A stretch of DNA of 64,000 nucleotides from Mycolicibacillus parakoreensis (lineage in GTDB: Bacteria; Actinomycetota; Actinomycetes; Mycobacteriales; Mycobacteriaceae): assembly GCF_022370835.2 (NCBI RefSeq), contig NZ_CP092365.1:2790001-2854000 (forward strand), in the 5' to 3' direction. Under the pieces are notes generated by a model. It saw only the letters and a program-made list of their open reading frames with translations, was not told the origin of the DNA and ran no database searches. Made by a program: the position numbers and the translations under genes. Shown one piece after another: positions 17,015 to 25,155 of this stretch. The first letter of the stretch is position 1. Each line of letters starts with the position of its first letter.

Positions 17015-18121
17015 ATGGAATCCTTCGTCCACCTGCGTAAAGGCACCACACCGCGGCGCCTGCACGCCGACCTCGAGGGACTCAAAGACGACGAACTGGG
17101 CCGCGGTGGCTTCGTCGGGCGCACCGCCAACCTCTACCGCCGCCACGACCCGACCGCCTACCGTGCCGAGGGCCCCCTGCGCCCGGTCGACGTGCTCACC
17201 GATCAACTCGGCCCCACCGACGCCGAGGACCCGGCGGGCACCCCGCTGCGGTTGTTCCACAACGCCGACTGCCAGCTCTCGCTGTCGCGCCGCGCCGCGG
17301 CCATGCCGTTTTTCATCCGCTACGTCGACGGCGACCTGCTGTGCTTCGTCCACGCCGGAACCGGGGTGCTGCAGACCGAATTCGGGCCGCTGCCCTACCG
17401 GACCGGCGACTGGGTCTACCTGCCCAAGGCGACCACCTGGCGCCAGCTGCCCGACGCCGCGACGACCCTGCTGATGATCCAGGCCACCGACGAGTTCCGC
17501 GTGCCCCCGGCGGGTCCGCTGGGCCGGCACTTCCCGTTCGACCCGTCGCAGGTGTCGATCCCCGACCCCGCCCCGTGCGACGACGAGCCGATCGCGGCGG
17601 GCCGCGAGGACTATCCGGTACGACTGGTCCACGACGGCGGACCGACCACGCTGCACTACCGGCACCACCCCCTCGACGTCGAAGGTTGGCGCGGCGACAA
17701 CTTCGCATTCACCTTCAACATCGCCGACTACAACGTGATCACCTCCGACTCGGTGCACCTGCCGCCGACCGTGCACCTGTTCATGCAGGCCACCGGAGTG
17801 TATGTGATGAACTTCCTGCCCAAACGCGCCGAGAACGTGCCCGGAACCGAGCGCACCCCGTGGTATCACCGCAATGTCGACTACGACGAGATCGCGTTCT
17901 TCCACGGCGGCTCGCTCAACGGCATCCCGATGCCACCCGGGCTGATCAGCCACGCGCCGCAGGGCGTGCACCACGGCGCGCCGGAAGCAGCCCGCGAGCG
18001 TTCCCGCCGCAAGTTCGACGAGTACGACCGCGTCGACTGGCAGGTGATCGCGGTGGACACCCGCCGCCGCCTGACCCCCGCCCCCGAAATCCTCGCCAAC
18101 GACCTGGGACAACACGCATGA
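17015..18121 (+). CDS. Homogentisate 1,2-dioxygenase-like cupin protein
   Basis: Cupin-superfamily protein of 368 residues that resembles homogentisate 1,2-dioxygenase, the Fe(II) enzyme that opens the homogentisate ring. The candidate metal region reads HRNVDYDE (His285 to Glu292) and is followed by SHAPQGVHHGAP (His313, His319, His320). In characterised enzymes the first His is followed by Glu six residues later; here that position is Asp291 and Glu is at plus seven, so the ligand set may differ. The chain is also shorter than the roughly 430-445 of well-studied homogentisate dioxygenases. No maleylacetoacetate isomerase or fumarylacetoacetase gene is nearby. It opens a tight operon, overlapping the next gene by 4 bp. 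The family is fairly sure; the substrate is not. Confidence 0.7.
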   Translation: MESFVHLRKGTTPRRLHADLEGLKDDELGRGGFVGRTANLYRRHDPTAYRAEGPLRPVDVLTDQLGPTDAEDPAGTPLRLFHNADCQLSLSRRAAAMPFFIRYVDGDLLCFVHAGTGVLQTEFGPLPYRTGDWVYLPKATTWRQLPDAATTLLMIQATDEFRVPPAGPLGRHFPFDPSQVSIPDPAPCDDEPIAAGREDYPVRLVHDGGPTTLHYRHHPLDVEGWRGDNFAFTFNIADYNVITSDSVHLPPTVHLFMQATGVYVMNFLPKRAENVPGTERTPWYHRNVDYDEIAFFHGGSLNGIPMPPGLISHAPQGVHHGAPEAARERSRRKFDEYDRVDWQVIAVDTRRRLTPAPEILANDLGQHA

Positions 18122-19317
18122 GCACACCGGTGAAACACGACTACGACCGCATCCCGTACCTGGTGGCCTACCAGAACACCTCCGGGGTGCGCGATGTCTA
18201 CGGCGGCATCGCCGAACTGGTGGTGCTGGAGAGCTATCTACTCAAACCGACAGACCACCCCAGCGACACCGTGCTGATGTTCATGCACCCGATCGGCGGC
18301 GGCGCATACCTGCCGATGATCAACGCGCTGGCCCGCGCCGGTCACCATGTCATCTACTGCAACAGCCGTTTTCGCGGCACCGACTCCGCACTGCAGATGG
18401 AGAAGGTCGTCCAGGACCTCGGTGAGGCGATCAAGGACGCCAAGAACCGGCTCGGCTACACCAAGGTGGTGCTGGCCGGCTGGAGCGGCGGCGGATCGCT
18501 GTCGATGTTCTACCAGCAGCAGGCGCACAACCCGACCGTGACCGCCAGCCCGTCCGGCGACGGGCCGGACCTCACGCGCCTCGGTCTGATCCCCGCCGAC
18601 GGCATCATGCTGCTGGCCGCCCACATCAGCCGCCACGGCACGCTCACCGAGTGGCTCGACGCCTCCATCCTCGACGAAACCGATCCGACCAAACGCGACC
18701 CGGAACTGGACCTGTACAACCCGGACAACCCCAACCAGCCGCCATACAGCGAGGAGTTCCTCACCCGGTACCGGGCCGCCCAGATCGCACGCAACCGACG
18801 CATCACCGCCTGGGTGAAAGACAAACTCGCCGAACTGAAGTCGGCCGGCCGCAACGACGAGGAGTTCGGTTTCGTCGTGCACGGCACCATGGCCGACCCG
18901 CGCTGGTTGGACCCGACCGTCGACCCCAACGAACGCACACCGGGGACCTGCTATCTCGGTGACCCGCGGGTGGTCAACATGAGCCCGATCGGGCTGGGCC
19001 GATTCTGTTCGCTGCGCAGCTGGCTGTCGCAGTGGAGCTACGACGACGCCAACGGCGACGGCATCGAATGCGGCAAAGACATCGCGGTTCCGGCACTGGT
19101 GATCGGCAACCTCGCCGACGACGCCTGCACCCCCAGCCACACCCGCCGGCTCTATGAGGGGATCGCCCATCAGGACAAGGAGATCCACGAGATCCCGGGC
19201 GCCAACCACTACTACGCGGGCCCCGACCAACGCGACACGCTGCGCCAGGCGGTGGGCATCGTCACCGACTGGCTCACTCGCCATGGGTTCGCCACCGACA
19301 CGGCGGGCTCGGCGTGA
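18118..19317 (+). CDS. Alpha/beta hydrolase
   Basis: Soluble alpha/beta-hydrolase-fold protein of 399 residues. The nucleophile elbow is GWSGGG (Ser123), and the likely catalytic His lies in EIPGANHYYAG near residue 364. An insert of about 110 residues between the core strands (about 175-285, with many acidic residues and Pro/Asn) forms a cap region. ATG 18118 overlaps the dioxygenase-like gene by 4 bp, and the 3' end overlaps the CoA-transferase by 4 bp. In context it could cleave the C-C bond or an ester/lactone of a ring-opening product, which is inference. It contains no signal peptide. Confidence 0.8.
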   Translation: MSTPVKHDYDRIPYLVAYQNTSGVRDVYGGIAELVVLESYLLKPTDHPSDTVLMFMHPIGGGAYLPMINALARAGHHVIYCNSRFRGTDSALQMEKVVQDLGEAIKDAKNRLGYTKVVLAGWSGGGSLSMFYQQQAHNPTVTASPSGDGPDLTRLGLIPADGIMLLAAHISRHGTLTEWLDASILDETDPTKRDPELDLYNPDNPNQPPYSEEFLTRYRAAQIARNRRITAWVKDKLAELKSAGRNDEEFGFVVHGTMADPRWLDPTVDPNERTPGTCYLGDPRVVNMSPIGLGRFCSLRSWLSQWSYDDANGDGIECGKDIAVPALVIGNLADDACTPSHTRRLYEGIAHQDKEIHEIPGANHYYAGPDQRDTLRQAVGIVTDWLTRHGFATDTAGSA

Positions 19318-20519
19318 GCGCGCCCGGCGCACTCGACGGGATCCGCGTGCTCGAGCTGGGCACGTTGATCTCCGGGCCGTTCGCCGGGCGCCTGCTCGGC
19401 GACATGGGTGCCGAGGTGATCAAGATCGAGCTGCCCGGCAAACCGGACCCGCTGCGCACCTGGGGTCAGGCCGAACGGGACGGCCAGCATTTCTTCTGGA
19501 CCGTACACGCGCGCAACAAGAAGGCCGCCACCTTGGATCTGCGCCACCCGCGCGGGCGCCGGCTGTTCTTGCAGCTGGTCACCGAATCCGACGTGATCGT
19601 GGAGAACTTCCGCCCCGGCACCCTGGAACGCTGGGATCTCGGCTACGACGTGCTGCGCGAACACAACCGCGGCATCGTCTTGGTCCGGGTCTCCGGCTAC
19701 GGGCAGACCGGTCCCGACGCCGGCAAGGCCGGCTACGCCTCGGTCGCCGAGGCCACCAGCGGCTTGCGCCACATGAACGGCTTCCCCGGCGGCCCGCCGC
19801 CGCGGCTGGCGCTGTCCCTCGGCGACAGCCTGGCCGGCATGTTCGCCGCCCAGGGGGCGCTGGCGGCGCTGTACCGGCGCACCGTCACCGGCGCGGGCCA
19901 GGTGGTCGACGTCGCGCTGACCGAATCCTGCCTGGCGATCCAGGAATCCACCATCCCCGACTACGACGTGGGCGGGGTCGTCCGCGGGCCGTCGGGCACG
20001 CGACTGGAGGGCATTGCACCGTCGAACATCTACCGGTCCGCGGACGGCAGCTGGGTGGTGATCGCCGCCAACCAGGACAGCGTGTTCGCCCGGCTCTGCG
20101 CAGCGATGGGACAGCCGGAGCTGGCCGACGACCCCCGCTTCGTCGACCACGGCGCCCGCGGACGCCACCAAGACGAACTCGACGACATCATCGGCGCCTG
20201 GGCGGCCGGGCGCGCCCCGGACGACATCATCGCCACGCTCAGCGACGCCGGGGTGATCGCCGGGCCGATCAACACCGTCGCCGAGGTCGTCGCCGACCCG
20301 CAACTGCAGGCCCGCGGCATGATCGCCGACCACTTCGACGACCGCCTCGGGCGTAACGTGAAAGGCCCCGGGATCATGCCGCTGCTCTCCGAATCCCCCG
20401 GCGCGATCCGCCGCGCCGGATCGGCTAGGCCCGGCCAGGACAACGCCGAGGTGTTCGCCGACCTGCTGGGTGTGGCCGCCGAGGAACTCGAATCGCTGCG
20501 CGCCGAGGGGGTGCTATGA
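19314..20519 (+). CDS. CaiB/BaiF-family (class III) CoA-transferase
   Basis: CoA-transferase of 401 residues that moves CoA from a donor thioester to a carboxylic acid. The N-terminal motif LDGIRVLELGTLISGPFAGR and VIKIELP are typical of the family, and the catalytic aspartate is in LGDSLAG (Asp171). GTG start at 19314 overlaps the hydrolase stop, and the 3' end overlaps the lyase gene by 4 bp. It likely activates the acid formed by the two preceding enzymes for beta-oxidation-like steps by the lyase and dehydrogenase downstream. Donor and acceptor cannot be read from sequence. Confidence 0.88.
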   Translation: MSAPGALDGIRVLELGTLISGPFAGRLLGDMGAEVIKIELPGKPDPLRTWGQAERDGQHFFWTVHARNKKAATLDLRHPRGRRLFLQLVTESDVIVENFRPGTLERWDLGYDVLREHNRGIVLVRVSGYGQTGPDAGKAGYASVAEATSGLRHMNGFPGGPPPRLALSLGDSLAGMFAAQGALAALYRRTVTGAGQVVDVALTESCLAIQESTIPDYDVGGVVRGPSGTRLEGIAPSNIYRSADGSWVVIAANQDSVFARLCAAMGQPELADDPRFVDHGARGRHQDELDDIIGAWAAGRAPDDIIATLSDAGVIAGPINTVAEVVADPQLQARGMIADHFDDRLGRNVKGPGIMPLLSESPGAIRRAGSARPGQDNAEVFADLLGVAAEELESLRAEGVL

Positions 20520-21457
20520 CCACCACAGCGACCACCACAGCGACCACCACAGCGACAGCGTTGCCCCGCCGCGTCACGATCCGCGAGGTGGCGCTGCGCG
20601 ACGGGCTGCAGAACGAGAAACCGGTGGCGCTGTCCGCCAAACTCGACCTGTTGGCCGCGATCGCGGCGACCGGGGTCACCGAGGTGGAGGCCACCGCGTT
20701 CGTCTCCCCGTCGAAGGTGCCCGCGATGGCCGACGCCGCGGAGATGGCCGAGGCACTCACCTCCTTTCCCGACATCGCGTTCTCGGCGCTGGTCGCCAGC
20801 CCCAACGGGGCGCGTCGCGCGATCGCCGCAGGCCTGAACGACGTGCAGTTCGTGGTGGCGGCCACCGACGAGTTCAGCCGGGCCAACGTGGGACGCTCCA
20901 GCGCCGAGGCCGTCGCCCAGATCGCGGAGATCACCGCGATCGCCCACGACGCCGACACCACCGTCGAGGTGATCGTCGCGACCTCGTGGGACTGCCCGTT
21001 CGCGGGCCCCACCCCCCCGTCGCGGGTGGTCGACATCGCCGCCGCGGCCCGCGAGGCCGGGGTGGACCGACTCGCGATCGCCGACACCATCGGCACCACC
21101 AGCCCGCGGCGGGTGAGCACACTGATCGACGCGCTGCGCCCGGTCATCGCCGACCTGCCGCTGGGGGCCCATTTCCACAACACCCGCGGCGCCGGCCTGG
21201 CCAGCGCCTACGCCGCGGTCACGGCCGGGGTGACCCGGCTGGATGCCTCGGTCGGCGGGCTGGGCGGGTGCCCGTTCGCCCCCGGAGCCACCGGCAACAT
21301 CGCCACCGAGGATCTGGTGTATCTGCTGCGCGACAGCGGAGTCGACACCGGAATCGATCTCGACGCCGCGATCCACGCCGCCGACGTCGCCCGCCGGGTC
21401 GTCGACCACGACCTGCCCAGCGCACTGCTGCGGGCCGGGGACCGGCGTCGAGAGTAG
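20516..21457 (+). CDS. Hydroxymethylglutaryl-CoA lyase-like enzyme
   Basis: HMGL-like TIM-barrel lyase of 313 residues. It has the catalytic entry motif REVALRDGLQNE (about 23-34), the metal-site HFHN motif (about residue 220) and the signature GGLGGCPFAPGATGN with the active-site cysteine, so classic HMG-CoA cleavage to acetyl-CoA and acetoacetate is possible. Related lyases act on other 3-hydroxy-3-methylacyl-CoAs. The first 15 codons encode a Thr/Ala tract from a 12-bp repeat and are not part of the fold. ATG 20516 overlaps the CoA-transferase by 4 bp. A start further in is possible, but none has a better ribosome-binding site. Confidence 0.85.
   Translation: MTTTATTTATTTATALPRRVTIREVALRDGLQNEKPVALSAKLDLLAAIAATGVTEVEATAFVSPSKVPAMADAAEMAEALTSFPDIAFSALVASPNGARRAIAAGLNDVQFVVAATDEFSRANVGRSSAEAVAQIAEITAIAHDADTTVEVIVATSWDCPFAGPTPPSRVVDIAAAAREAGVDRLAIADTIGTTSPRRVSTLIDALRPVIADLPLGAHFHNTRGAGLASAYAAVTAGVTRLDASVGGLGGCPFAPGATGNIATEDLVYLLRDSGVDTGIDLDAAIHAADVARRVVDHDLPSALLRAGDRRRE
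20519..20554 (+). repeat. Three perfect 12-bp tandem repeats in the lyase N-terminus
   Basis: GACCACCACAGC is repeated three times without error, followed by a partial GACAGC. In frame it encodes repeated Thr-Thr-Thr-Ala. Because the unit is 12 bp, copy-number change would keep the frame. Confidence 0.9.
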
Positions 21458-21465
21458 CCCCGCCG

Positions 21466-22077
21466 ATGCCCGCACCCACCCTGAGCACCAAGGGCCGACA
21501 GACTCGATCGGCTCTGGAACAATCCGCACGTAAACTCTTCGCCGAAAGAGGTTTTCACGGAACGACGCTGGCGGACATCACCACGGCGGCCGGGCGTTCA
21601 CCGGCGGTGTTCTACCGGTACTTCACCGACAAGGAAGACCTGCTGGCTGCGCTCGCCGAATCGTTCCTGCACGACGTCGTCGCCCCCTCGAGCCTGACCG
21701 TGGCCCTACCGGAATCCCCCTCCGACACCGAGTTTTTCACTGCGACCGTCACCGCCTACTGGAACACCTTCAAACAACACATTGGGATCATGATCGCGGT
21801 GGCGCAGTTGGCGGCCACCCAGCAGCGGTTCGCCGCGGTGCAAAACGAGTTCCGCCGGTTCGGCATGGACATCGTCGCCGCCTCGGTGCGCCACGCCCAG
21901 ACGCAGGGCTACGGTCAAGATCTCGATCCCGAACCGACCGCCGCGGCGATCGCGCTGCTGTTCGAGAACTTCACCACCGTCTTCGCCGGGTCGTCGAGCC
22001 TCGGCGTGTCGGTCAGCGACGCCGAAGCGGTGACGACCCTGGCCACCATCTGGAAGAAGACCCTGTACGGCGGCTAA
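21466..22077 (+). CDS. TetR/AcrR-family transcriptional regulator
   Basis: Regulator of 203 residues with an N-terminal helix-turn-helix at about 12-58 (SARKLFAERGFHGTTLADIT ... SPAVFYRYFTDKEDL) and a helical ligand-binding domain after it. ATG 21466 is 9 bp after the lyase stop; the frame is open further upstream, but the homology starts here. It lies in line with the operon and so is probably co-transcribed and autoregulated. The palindrome at 16967-16982 in front of the cluster is its most likely target, and an acyl-CoA or pathway acid its likely ligand; both are inference. Confidence 0.88.
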   Translation: MPAPTLSTKGRQTRSALEQSARKLFAERGFHGTTLADITTAAGRSPAVFYRYFTDKEDLLAALAESFLHDVVAPSSLTVALPESPSDTEFFTATVTAYWNTFKQHIGIMIAVAQLAATQQRFAAVQNEFRRFGMDIVAASVRHAQTQGYGQDLDPEPTAAAIALLFENFTTVFAGSSSLGVSVSDAEAVTTLATIWKKTLYGG

Positions 22078-22093
22078 CCCGGAGAGGAACCGA

Positions 22094-23344
22094 GTGCCCG
22101 TGGATTTCACCCTGCCCGACCATCTGCCCGCGCTGCTGGCCGAGATGGACACGTTCATCGACACTGAGATCGCCCCGCTGCAGGCCGACCACATGCAGTA
22201 TTTCGACCACCGCCGCGAGTTCGCCCGCACCGACCTCGACAACGGCGGAACCCCGGCACGCGCATGGGAGGACCTGCTCGACGAGATGCGCCGACGCGCC
22301 GACCGGGCGGGGTGGCTGCGCTACAGTCTGCCGTCGTCGCTGGGCGGCCGCGACGGCACCAACCTGGACATGGCGGTCATCCGCGAACACCTGGCGCACA
22401 AGGGCCTCGGGCTGCACAACGACCTGCAGGACGAGTCGTCGATCGTGGGCAACTTCCCCCAGGTGATCATGATGGAACGCTTCGGCACCGCCGCGCAGCG
22501 CGCGCAATGGTCGGAGGCCCTGATCACCGGGGAGCGCTCGATGGCGTTCGGGCTCACCGAACCCGACCACGGTTCGGACGCCACCTGGCTGGAGACCACC
22601 GCGGTGCGCGACGGCGACACCTGGGTGATCAACGGCACCAAACGGTTCAACACCGGCGTGCACCGCGCCAGCCACGACCTGATCTTCGCCCGCACCTCCG
22701 GTGAGCCCGGGTCGGCCACCGGGATCACCGCGTTTCTGGTGCCCACCGACGCCCCCGGTTTCAGCGTGCCGTTCTACTGGTGGACCTTCAACATGCCCAG
22801 CGACCACGGTGAGGTCGCGCTGCGCGACGTCGCCGTGCCGGCCGACGCGGTGCTCGGCGAGGTGGACCGCGGTCTGGAGGTCGCCCAGACCTTCCTGCAC
22901 GAAAACCGGATCCGGCAGGCGGCCTCCAGCCTGGGCGCCGCCCAGTACTGCATCGACCGGGCCGCCGACTACGCCCGCGAGCGGGTGGTGTTCGGCAAAC
23001 CGCTGGCCCGCAACCAGGCGGTGCAGTGGCCGCTGGCCGAGCTGGCCACCGAGGCGCAGATGGTGCGCCTGCTGGTGTACTACGCGGCCTGGCACCTCGA
23101 CCGCGACCACCACCTGGAGGTCTCCGACAAGGTGGCGATGGCCAACTACCGGGCCAACCGACTGGTGTGCAACGCCGCCGACCAGGCCATGCAGACCTTC
23201 GGCGGGCTCGGCTACAGCCGCCACGAGCCCTTCGAGCACATCTACCGCCACCATCGCCGCTACCGCATCACCGAGGGCACCGAGGAGATCCAGATCCGCC
23301 GGGTGGCCCAGCGGCTGTTCGGTTTCGACAAGCGGCGCCGATGA
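22094..23344 (+). CDS. Acyl-CoA dehydrogenase-family protein (LvaC/ACAD11-like context)
   Basis: Acyl-CoA dehydrogenase-fold flavoprotein of 416 residues. Typical segments are AFGLTEPDHGSDATWLET (FAD and substrate binding), INGTKRFNTGVHRASHDL, and the C-terminal ITEGTEEIQIRRVAQ. GTG 22094 follows GGAGAGG. It is translationally coupled to an APH-like kinase and then a DUF6285 protein. In Pseudomonas putida the levulinate pathway uses the same three parts (LvaC, LvaA, LvaB): the kinase phosphorylates a 4-hydroxyacyl-CoA and the dehydrogenase-fold protein eliminates phosphate to give an enoyl-CoA. A similar non-redox role is likely here. A plain dehydrogenase role remains possible. Confidence 0.85.
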   Translation: MPVDFTLPDHLPALLAEMDTFIDTEIAPLQADHMQYFDHRREFARTDLDNGGTPARAWEDLLDEMRRRADRAGWLRYSLPSSLGGRDGTNLDMAVIREHLAHKGLGLHNDLQDESSIVGNFPQVIMMERFGTAAQRAQWSEALITGERSMAFGLTEPDHGSDATWLETTAVRDGDTWVINGTKRFNTGVHRASHDLIFARTSGEPGSATGITAFLVPTDAPGFSVPFYWWTFNMPSDHGEVALRDVAVPADAVLGEVDRGLEVAQTFLHENRIRQAASSLGAAQYCIDRAADYARERVVFGKPLARNQAVQWPLAELATEAQMVRLLVYYAAWHLDRDHHLEVSDKVAMANYRANRLVCNAADQAMQTFGGLGYSRHEPFEHIYRHHRRYRITEGTEEIQIRRVAQRLFGFDKRRR

Positions 23345-24354
23345 CCCGCGCCGACGAGCAGACCGAACACCTGCGCGCGGCGCTGCCGGGCGTGCTGGCC
23401 CCGACCCTCGGCGCCGTCGAGGTGAACGACCTGCGCGCGCTCTCCGGCGGGGCCAGCCGCAGCACCTGGGCGTTCGACGCGGTCGGCGCCGACGGCCGGC
23501 GCGCGCTGATCCTGCGCAGCGGCGCCGGCGACGATCTGCACGCCTCGATGGAGCTGGAGGCCGCCGTGCAGACCGCCGCCGCGGCCGCCGGGGCGCCGGT
23601 CCCGCAGATCCTGGCGGCCGACAACTCCCCGACCGCCCTGGGTGAGCCGTATCTGATCTGCGCGGCGGTGCCCGGCGAGACCATCGTGCGCCGGATCTTC
23701 CGCCAACTCGACGCCGCACCGCAGCAGGGCGGCACCGGTCGTCAACGGCTGTTGCGGCAGTGCGCCGAGGCGCTCGCGGCGATCCACCGCGCCGACACCG
23801 CCGCGCTCGGCGACCAAGCCCCCGACCCGCTGGCGCTGTGGCGCGCGGAGTTGGACGCGGTGACCCGTCCCGACGAGGCCACCGCCCCGTTCGAGTGGGT
23901 GTTTCGCTGGCTGGCCACACACCGCCCACCGGACGGGCCGGCCCGGCTGGTGCACGGGGACTTCCGGATGGGCAACCTCATCGTCGACGGCGCGCAGTTG
24001 ACCGCCGTATTGGACTGGGAGTTGGTGCATCTGGGCCAACCCGCAGCCGATCTGGCCTGGTTCTGCATCCGGGCCTGGCGGTTCGGAGCCCCGGCGCACC
24101 AGGGTGCGGGCGGGCTCGGCAGCATCGAGGAGTTCCTCACCGCCTACGAGGCGGCCGGCGGCGCCCCGGTGGACCGAACGGCGTTCCACTGGTGGCTGGT
24201 CTTGGCCACCCTGCGCTGGGGCATCATCTGCCGCTACCAGGCCCACCGGCACCTCAGCGGGCGGGCCCGCTCGGTCGAGTTGGCCACGATCGGGCGTCGG
24301 GTGGCCGAAACCGAATGGGATCTTCTGACCCTGCTGCAGGAGGCGCACCGATGA
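23341..24354 (+). CDS. APH-family phosphotransferase (LvaA/ACAD10-11 kinase-like)
   Basis: Kinase-like protein of 337 residues with the aminoglycoside-phosphotransferase/choline-kinase fold. The catalytic loop reads LVHGDFRMGNL (Asp207) and the metal-binding motif is VLDWELVHLG. Despite the fold name, such genes next to acyl-CoA dehydrogenases are metabolic kinases for hydroxyacyl-CoAs rather than resistance genes (LvaA in Pseudomonas, the kinase domain of human ACAD10/11). ATG 23341 overlaps the dehydrogenase stop by 4 bp, and the DUF6285 gene overlaps its own stop by 4 bp, so the three products should be made in fixed ratio. Confidence 0.85.
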   Translation: MTRADEQTEHLRAALPGVLAPTLGAVEVNDLRALSGGASRSTWAFDAVGADGRRALILRSGAGDDLHASMELEAAVQTAAAAAGAPVPQILAADNSPTALGEPYLICAAVPGETIVRRIFRQLDAAPQQGGTGRQRLLRQCAEALAAIHRADTAALGDQAPDPLALWRAELDAVTRPDEATAPFEWVFRWLATHRPPDGPARLVHGDFRMGNLIVDGAQLTAVLDWELVHLGQPAADLAWFCIRAWRFGAPAHQGAGGLGSIEEFLTAYEAAGGAPVDRTAFHWWLVLATLRWGIICRYQAHRHLSGRARSVELATIGRRVAETEWDLLTLLQEAHR

Positions 24355-24746
24355 GCGCGGGGCCCTACGGTCGGCCGACCGCCGCCGAACTGGTCGAGGC
24401 GGTGATCGAATTCCTCACCACCGAGGTGGCGGCGGCCACCACCGGCGCGGTCGCCTTCCACACCCGGGTGGCCGCCAACGCCCTGCGCATCGTGGAGCGC
24501 GAACTGCGCGAGGGAGCCGCCGGCGCCGACGCCGCGTCCGCGGCGCTGGGCGGGCTCGGATTCGATGAGGAGTCCGCGTTGGCCGCCGCGGTGCGCGCCG
24601 GGCACTTCGATGAGCGCGGTGAGGAACTCACCGCGGCGCTGCTCACCCTGGTGCGTCACCGGCTGGCGGTGGCCCACCCCGGCTACACCGACGACCAACC
24701 CGGCACGCACACCGAACACCGGCCACGATCGGCCCCGGGGCAGTAG
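24351..24746 (+). CDS. DUF6285 domain protein (LvaB-like small partner)
   Basis: Small helical protein of 131 residues that begins RPTAAELVEAVIEFLTTEV and continues AFHTRVAANALRIVERELREG, the pattern I associate with DUF6285. Genes of this type follow APH-like kinases in acyl-CoA catabolic operons; in the levulinate pathway the small protein LvaB is needed for LvaA kinase activity, and I infer the same role here. No catalytic motif is visible. The last 25 residues are polar and probably disordered. It ends 10 bp before the next gene. Confidence 0.75.
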   Translation: MSAGPYGRPTAAELVEAVIEFLTTEVAAATTGAVAFHTRVAANALRIVERELREGAAGADAASAALGGLGFDEESALAAAVRAGHFDERGEELTAALLTLVRHRLAVAHPGYTDDQPGTHTEHRPRSAPGQ

Positions 24747-24756
24747 CATTCCCCCC

Positions 24757-25155
24757 GTGCCCCCACCCGCCGCCGCGCCGCTGCGCGTCCTGGTCTACAG
24801 CGACGACGCGCGGACCCGCACGCAGGTGACCACGGCGCTGGGCACCCGGCTGCACCCGGATCTGCCCGAGCTGCGGTTCACCGAGGTGGCCACCGAACCG
24901 GTGGTAATCCGCGAGGTCGACGCCGGCGGCATCGACCTCGCCATCCTCGACGGGGAGGCCACCCCGGCCGGCGGCATGGGCATCGCCAAGCAGCTCAAAG
25001 ACGAGGTCGACCCGTGCCCGCCGATCGTGGTGCTCACCGGCCGCCCCGACGATGCGTGGCTGGCGAAATGGTCGCGCGCCGAGCTCGCCGTCCCCCACCC
25101 GATCGACCCGATCACGCTCAGCGGCGCGGTGTTGGAGCTGCTGCGCGCGCGGTGA
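24757..25155 (+). CDS. Stand-alone receiver-like protein (Rv3143-type), atypical
   Basis: Protein of 132 residues with a response-regulator receiver fold and no output domain. The acidic pair is Asp16-Asp17, the phospho-acceptor candidate is Asp65 (AILDGEA) and the switch Thr is Thr94 (VVLTGRP). The normally conserved Lys-Pro is His114-Pro115, so the phosphorylation chemistry may be altered or lost. GTG 24757 has no clear ribosome-binding site. In M. tuberculosis a protein of this type lies upstream of nuoA, so the association with complex I is conserved. It may regulate the Nuo complex or bind a partner in place of phosphate signalling. Confidence 0.8.
   Translation: MPPPAAAPLRVLVYSDDARTRTQVTTALGTRLHPDLPELRFTEVATEPVVIREVDAGGIDLAILDGEATPAGGMGIAKQLKDEVDPCPPIVVLTGRPDDAWLAKWSRAELAVPHPIDPITLSGAVLELLRAR

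Noticed and set aside
20470-21465. A long upstream extension of the TetR frame at 21466
   Set aside because: It is the out-of-frame shadow of the lyase gene, rich in Arg/Gly; TetR similarity begins at the ATG 21466.
23341-24354. Aminoglycoside resistance gene
   Set aside because: The APH fold is present, but the gene is coupled to acyl-CoA dehydrogenase and DUF6285 genes, which points to a metabolic kinase.
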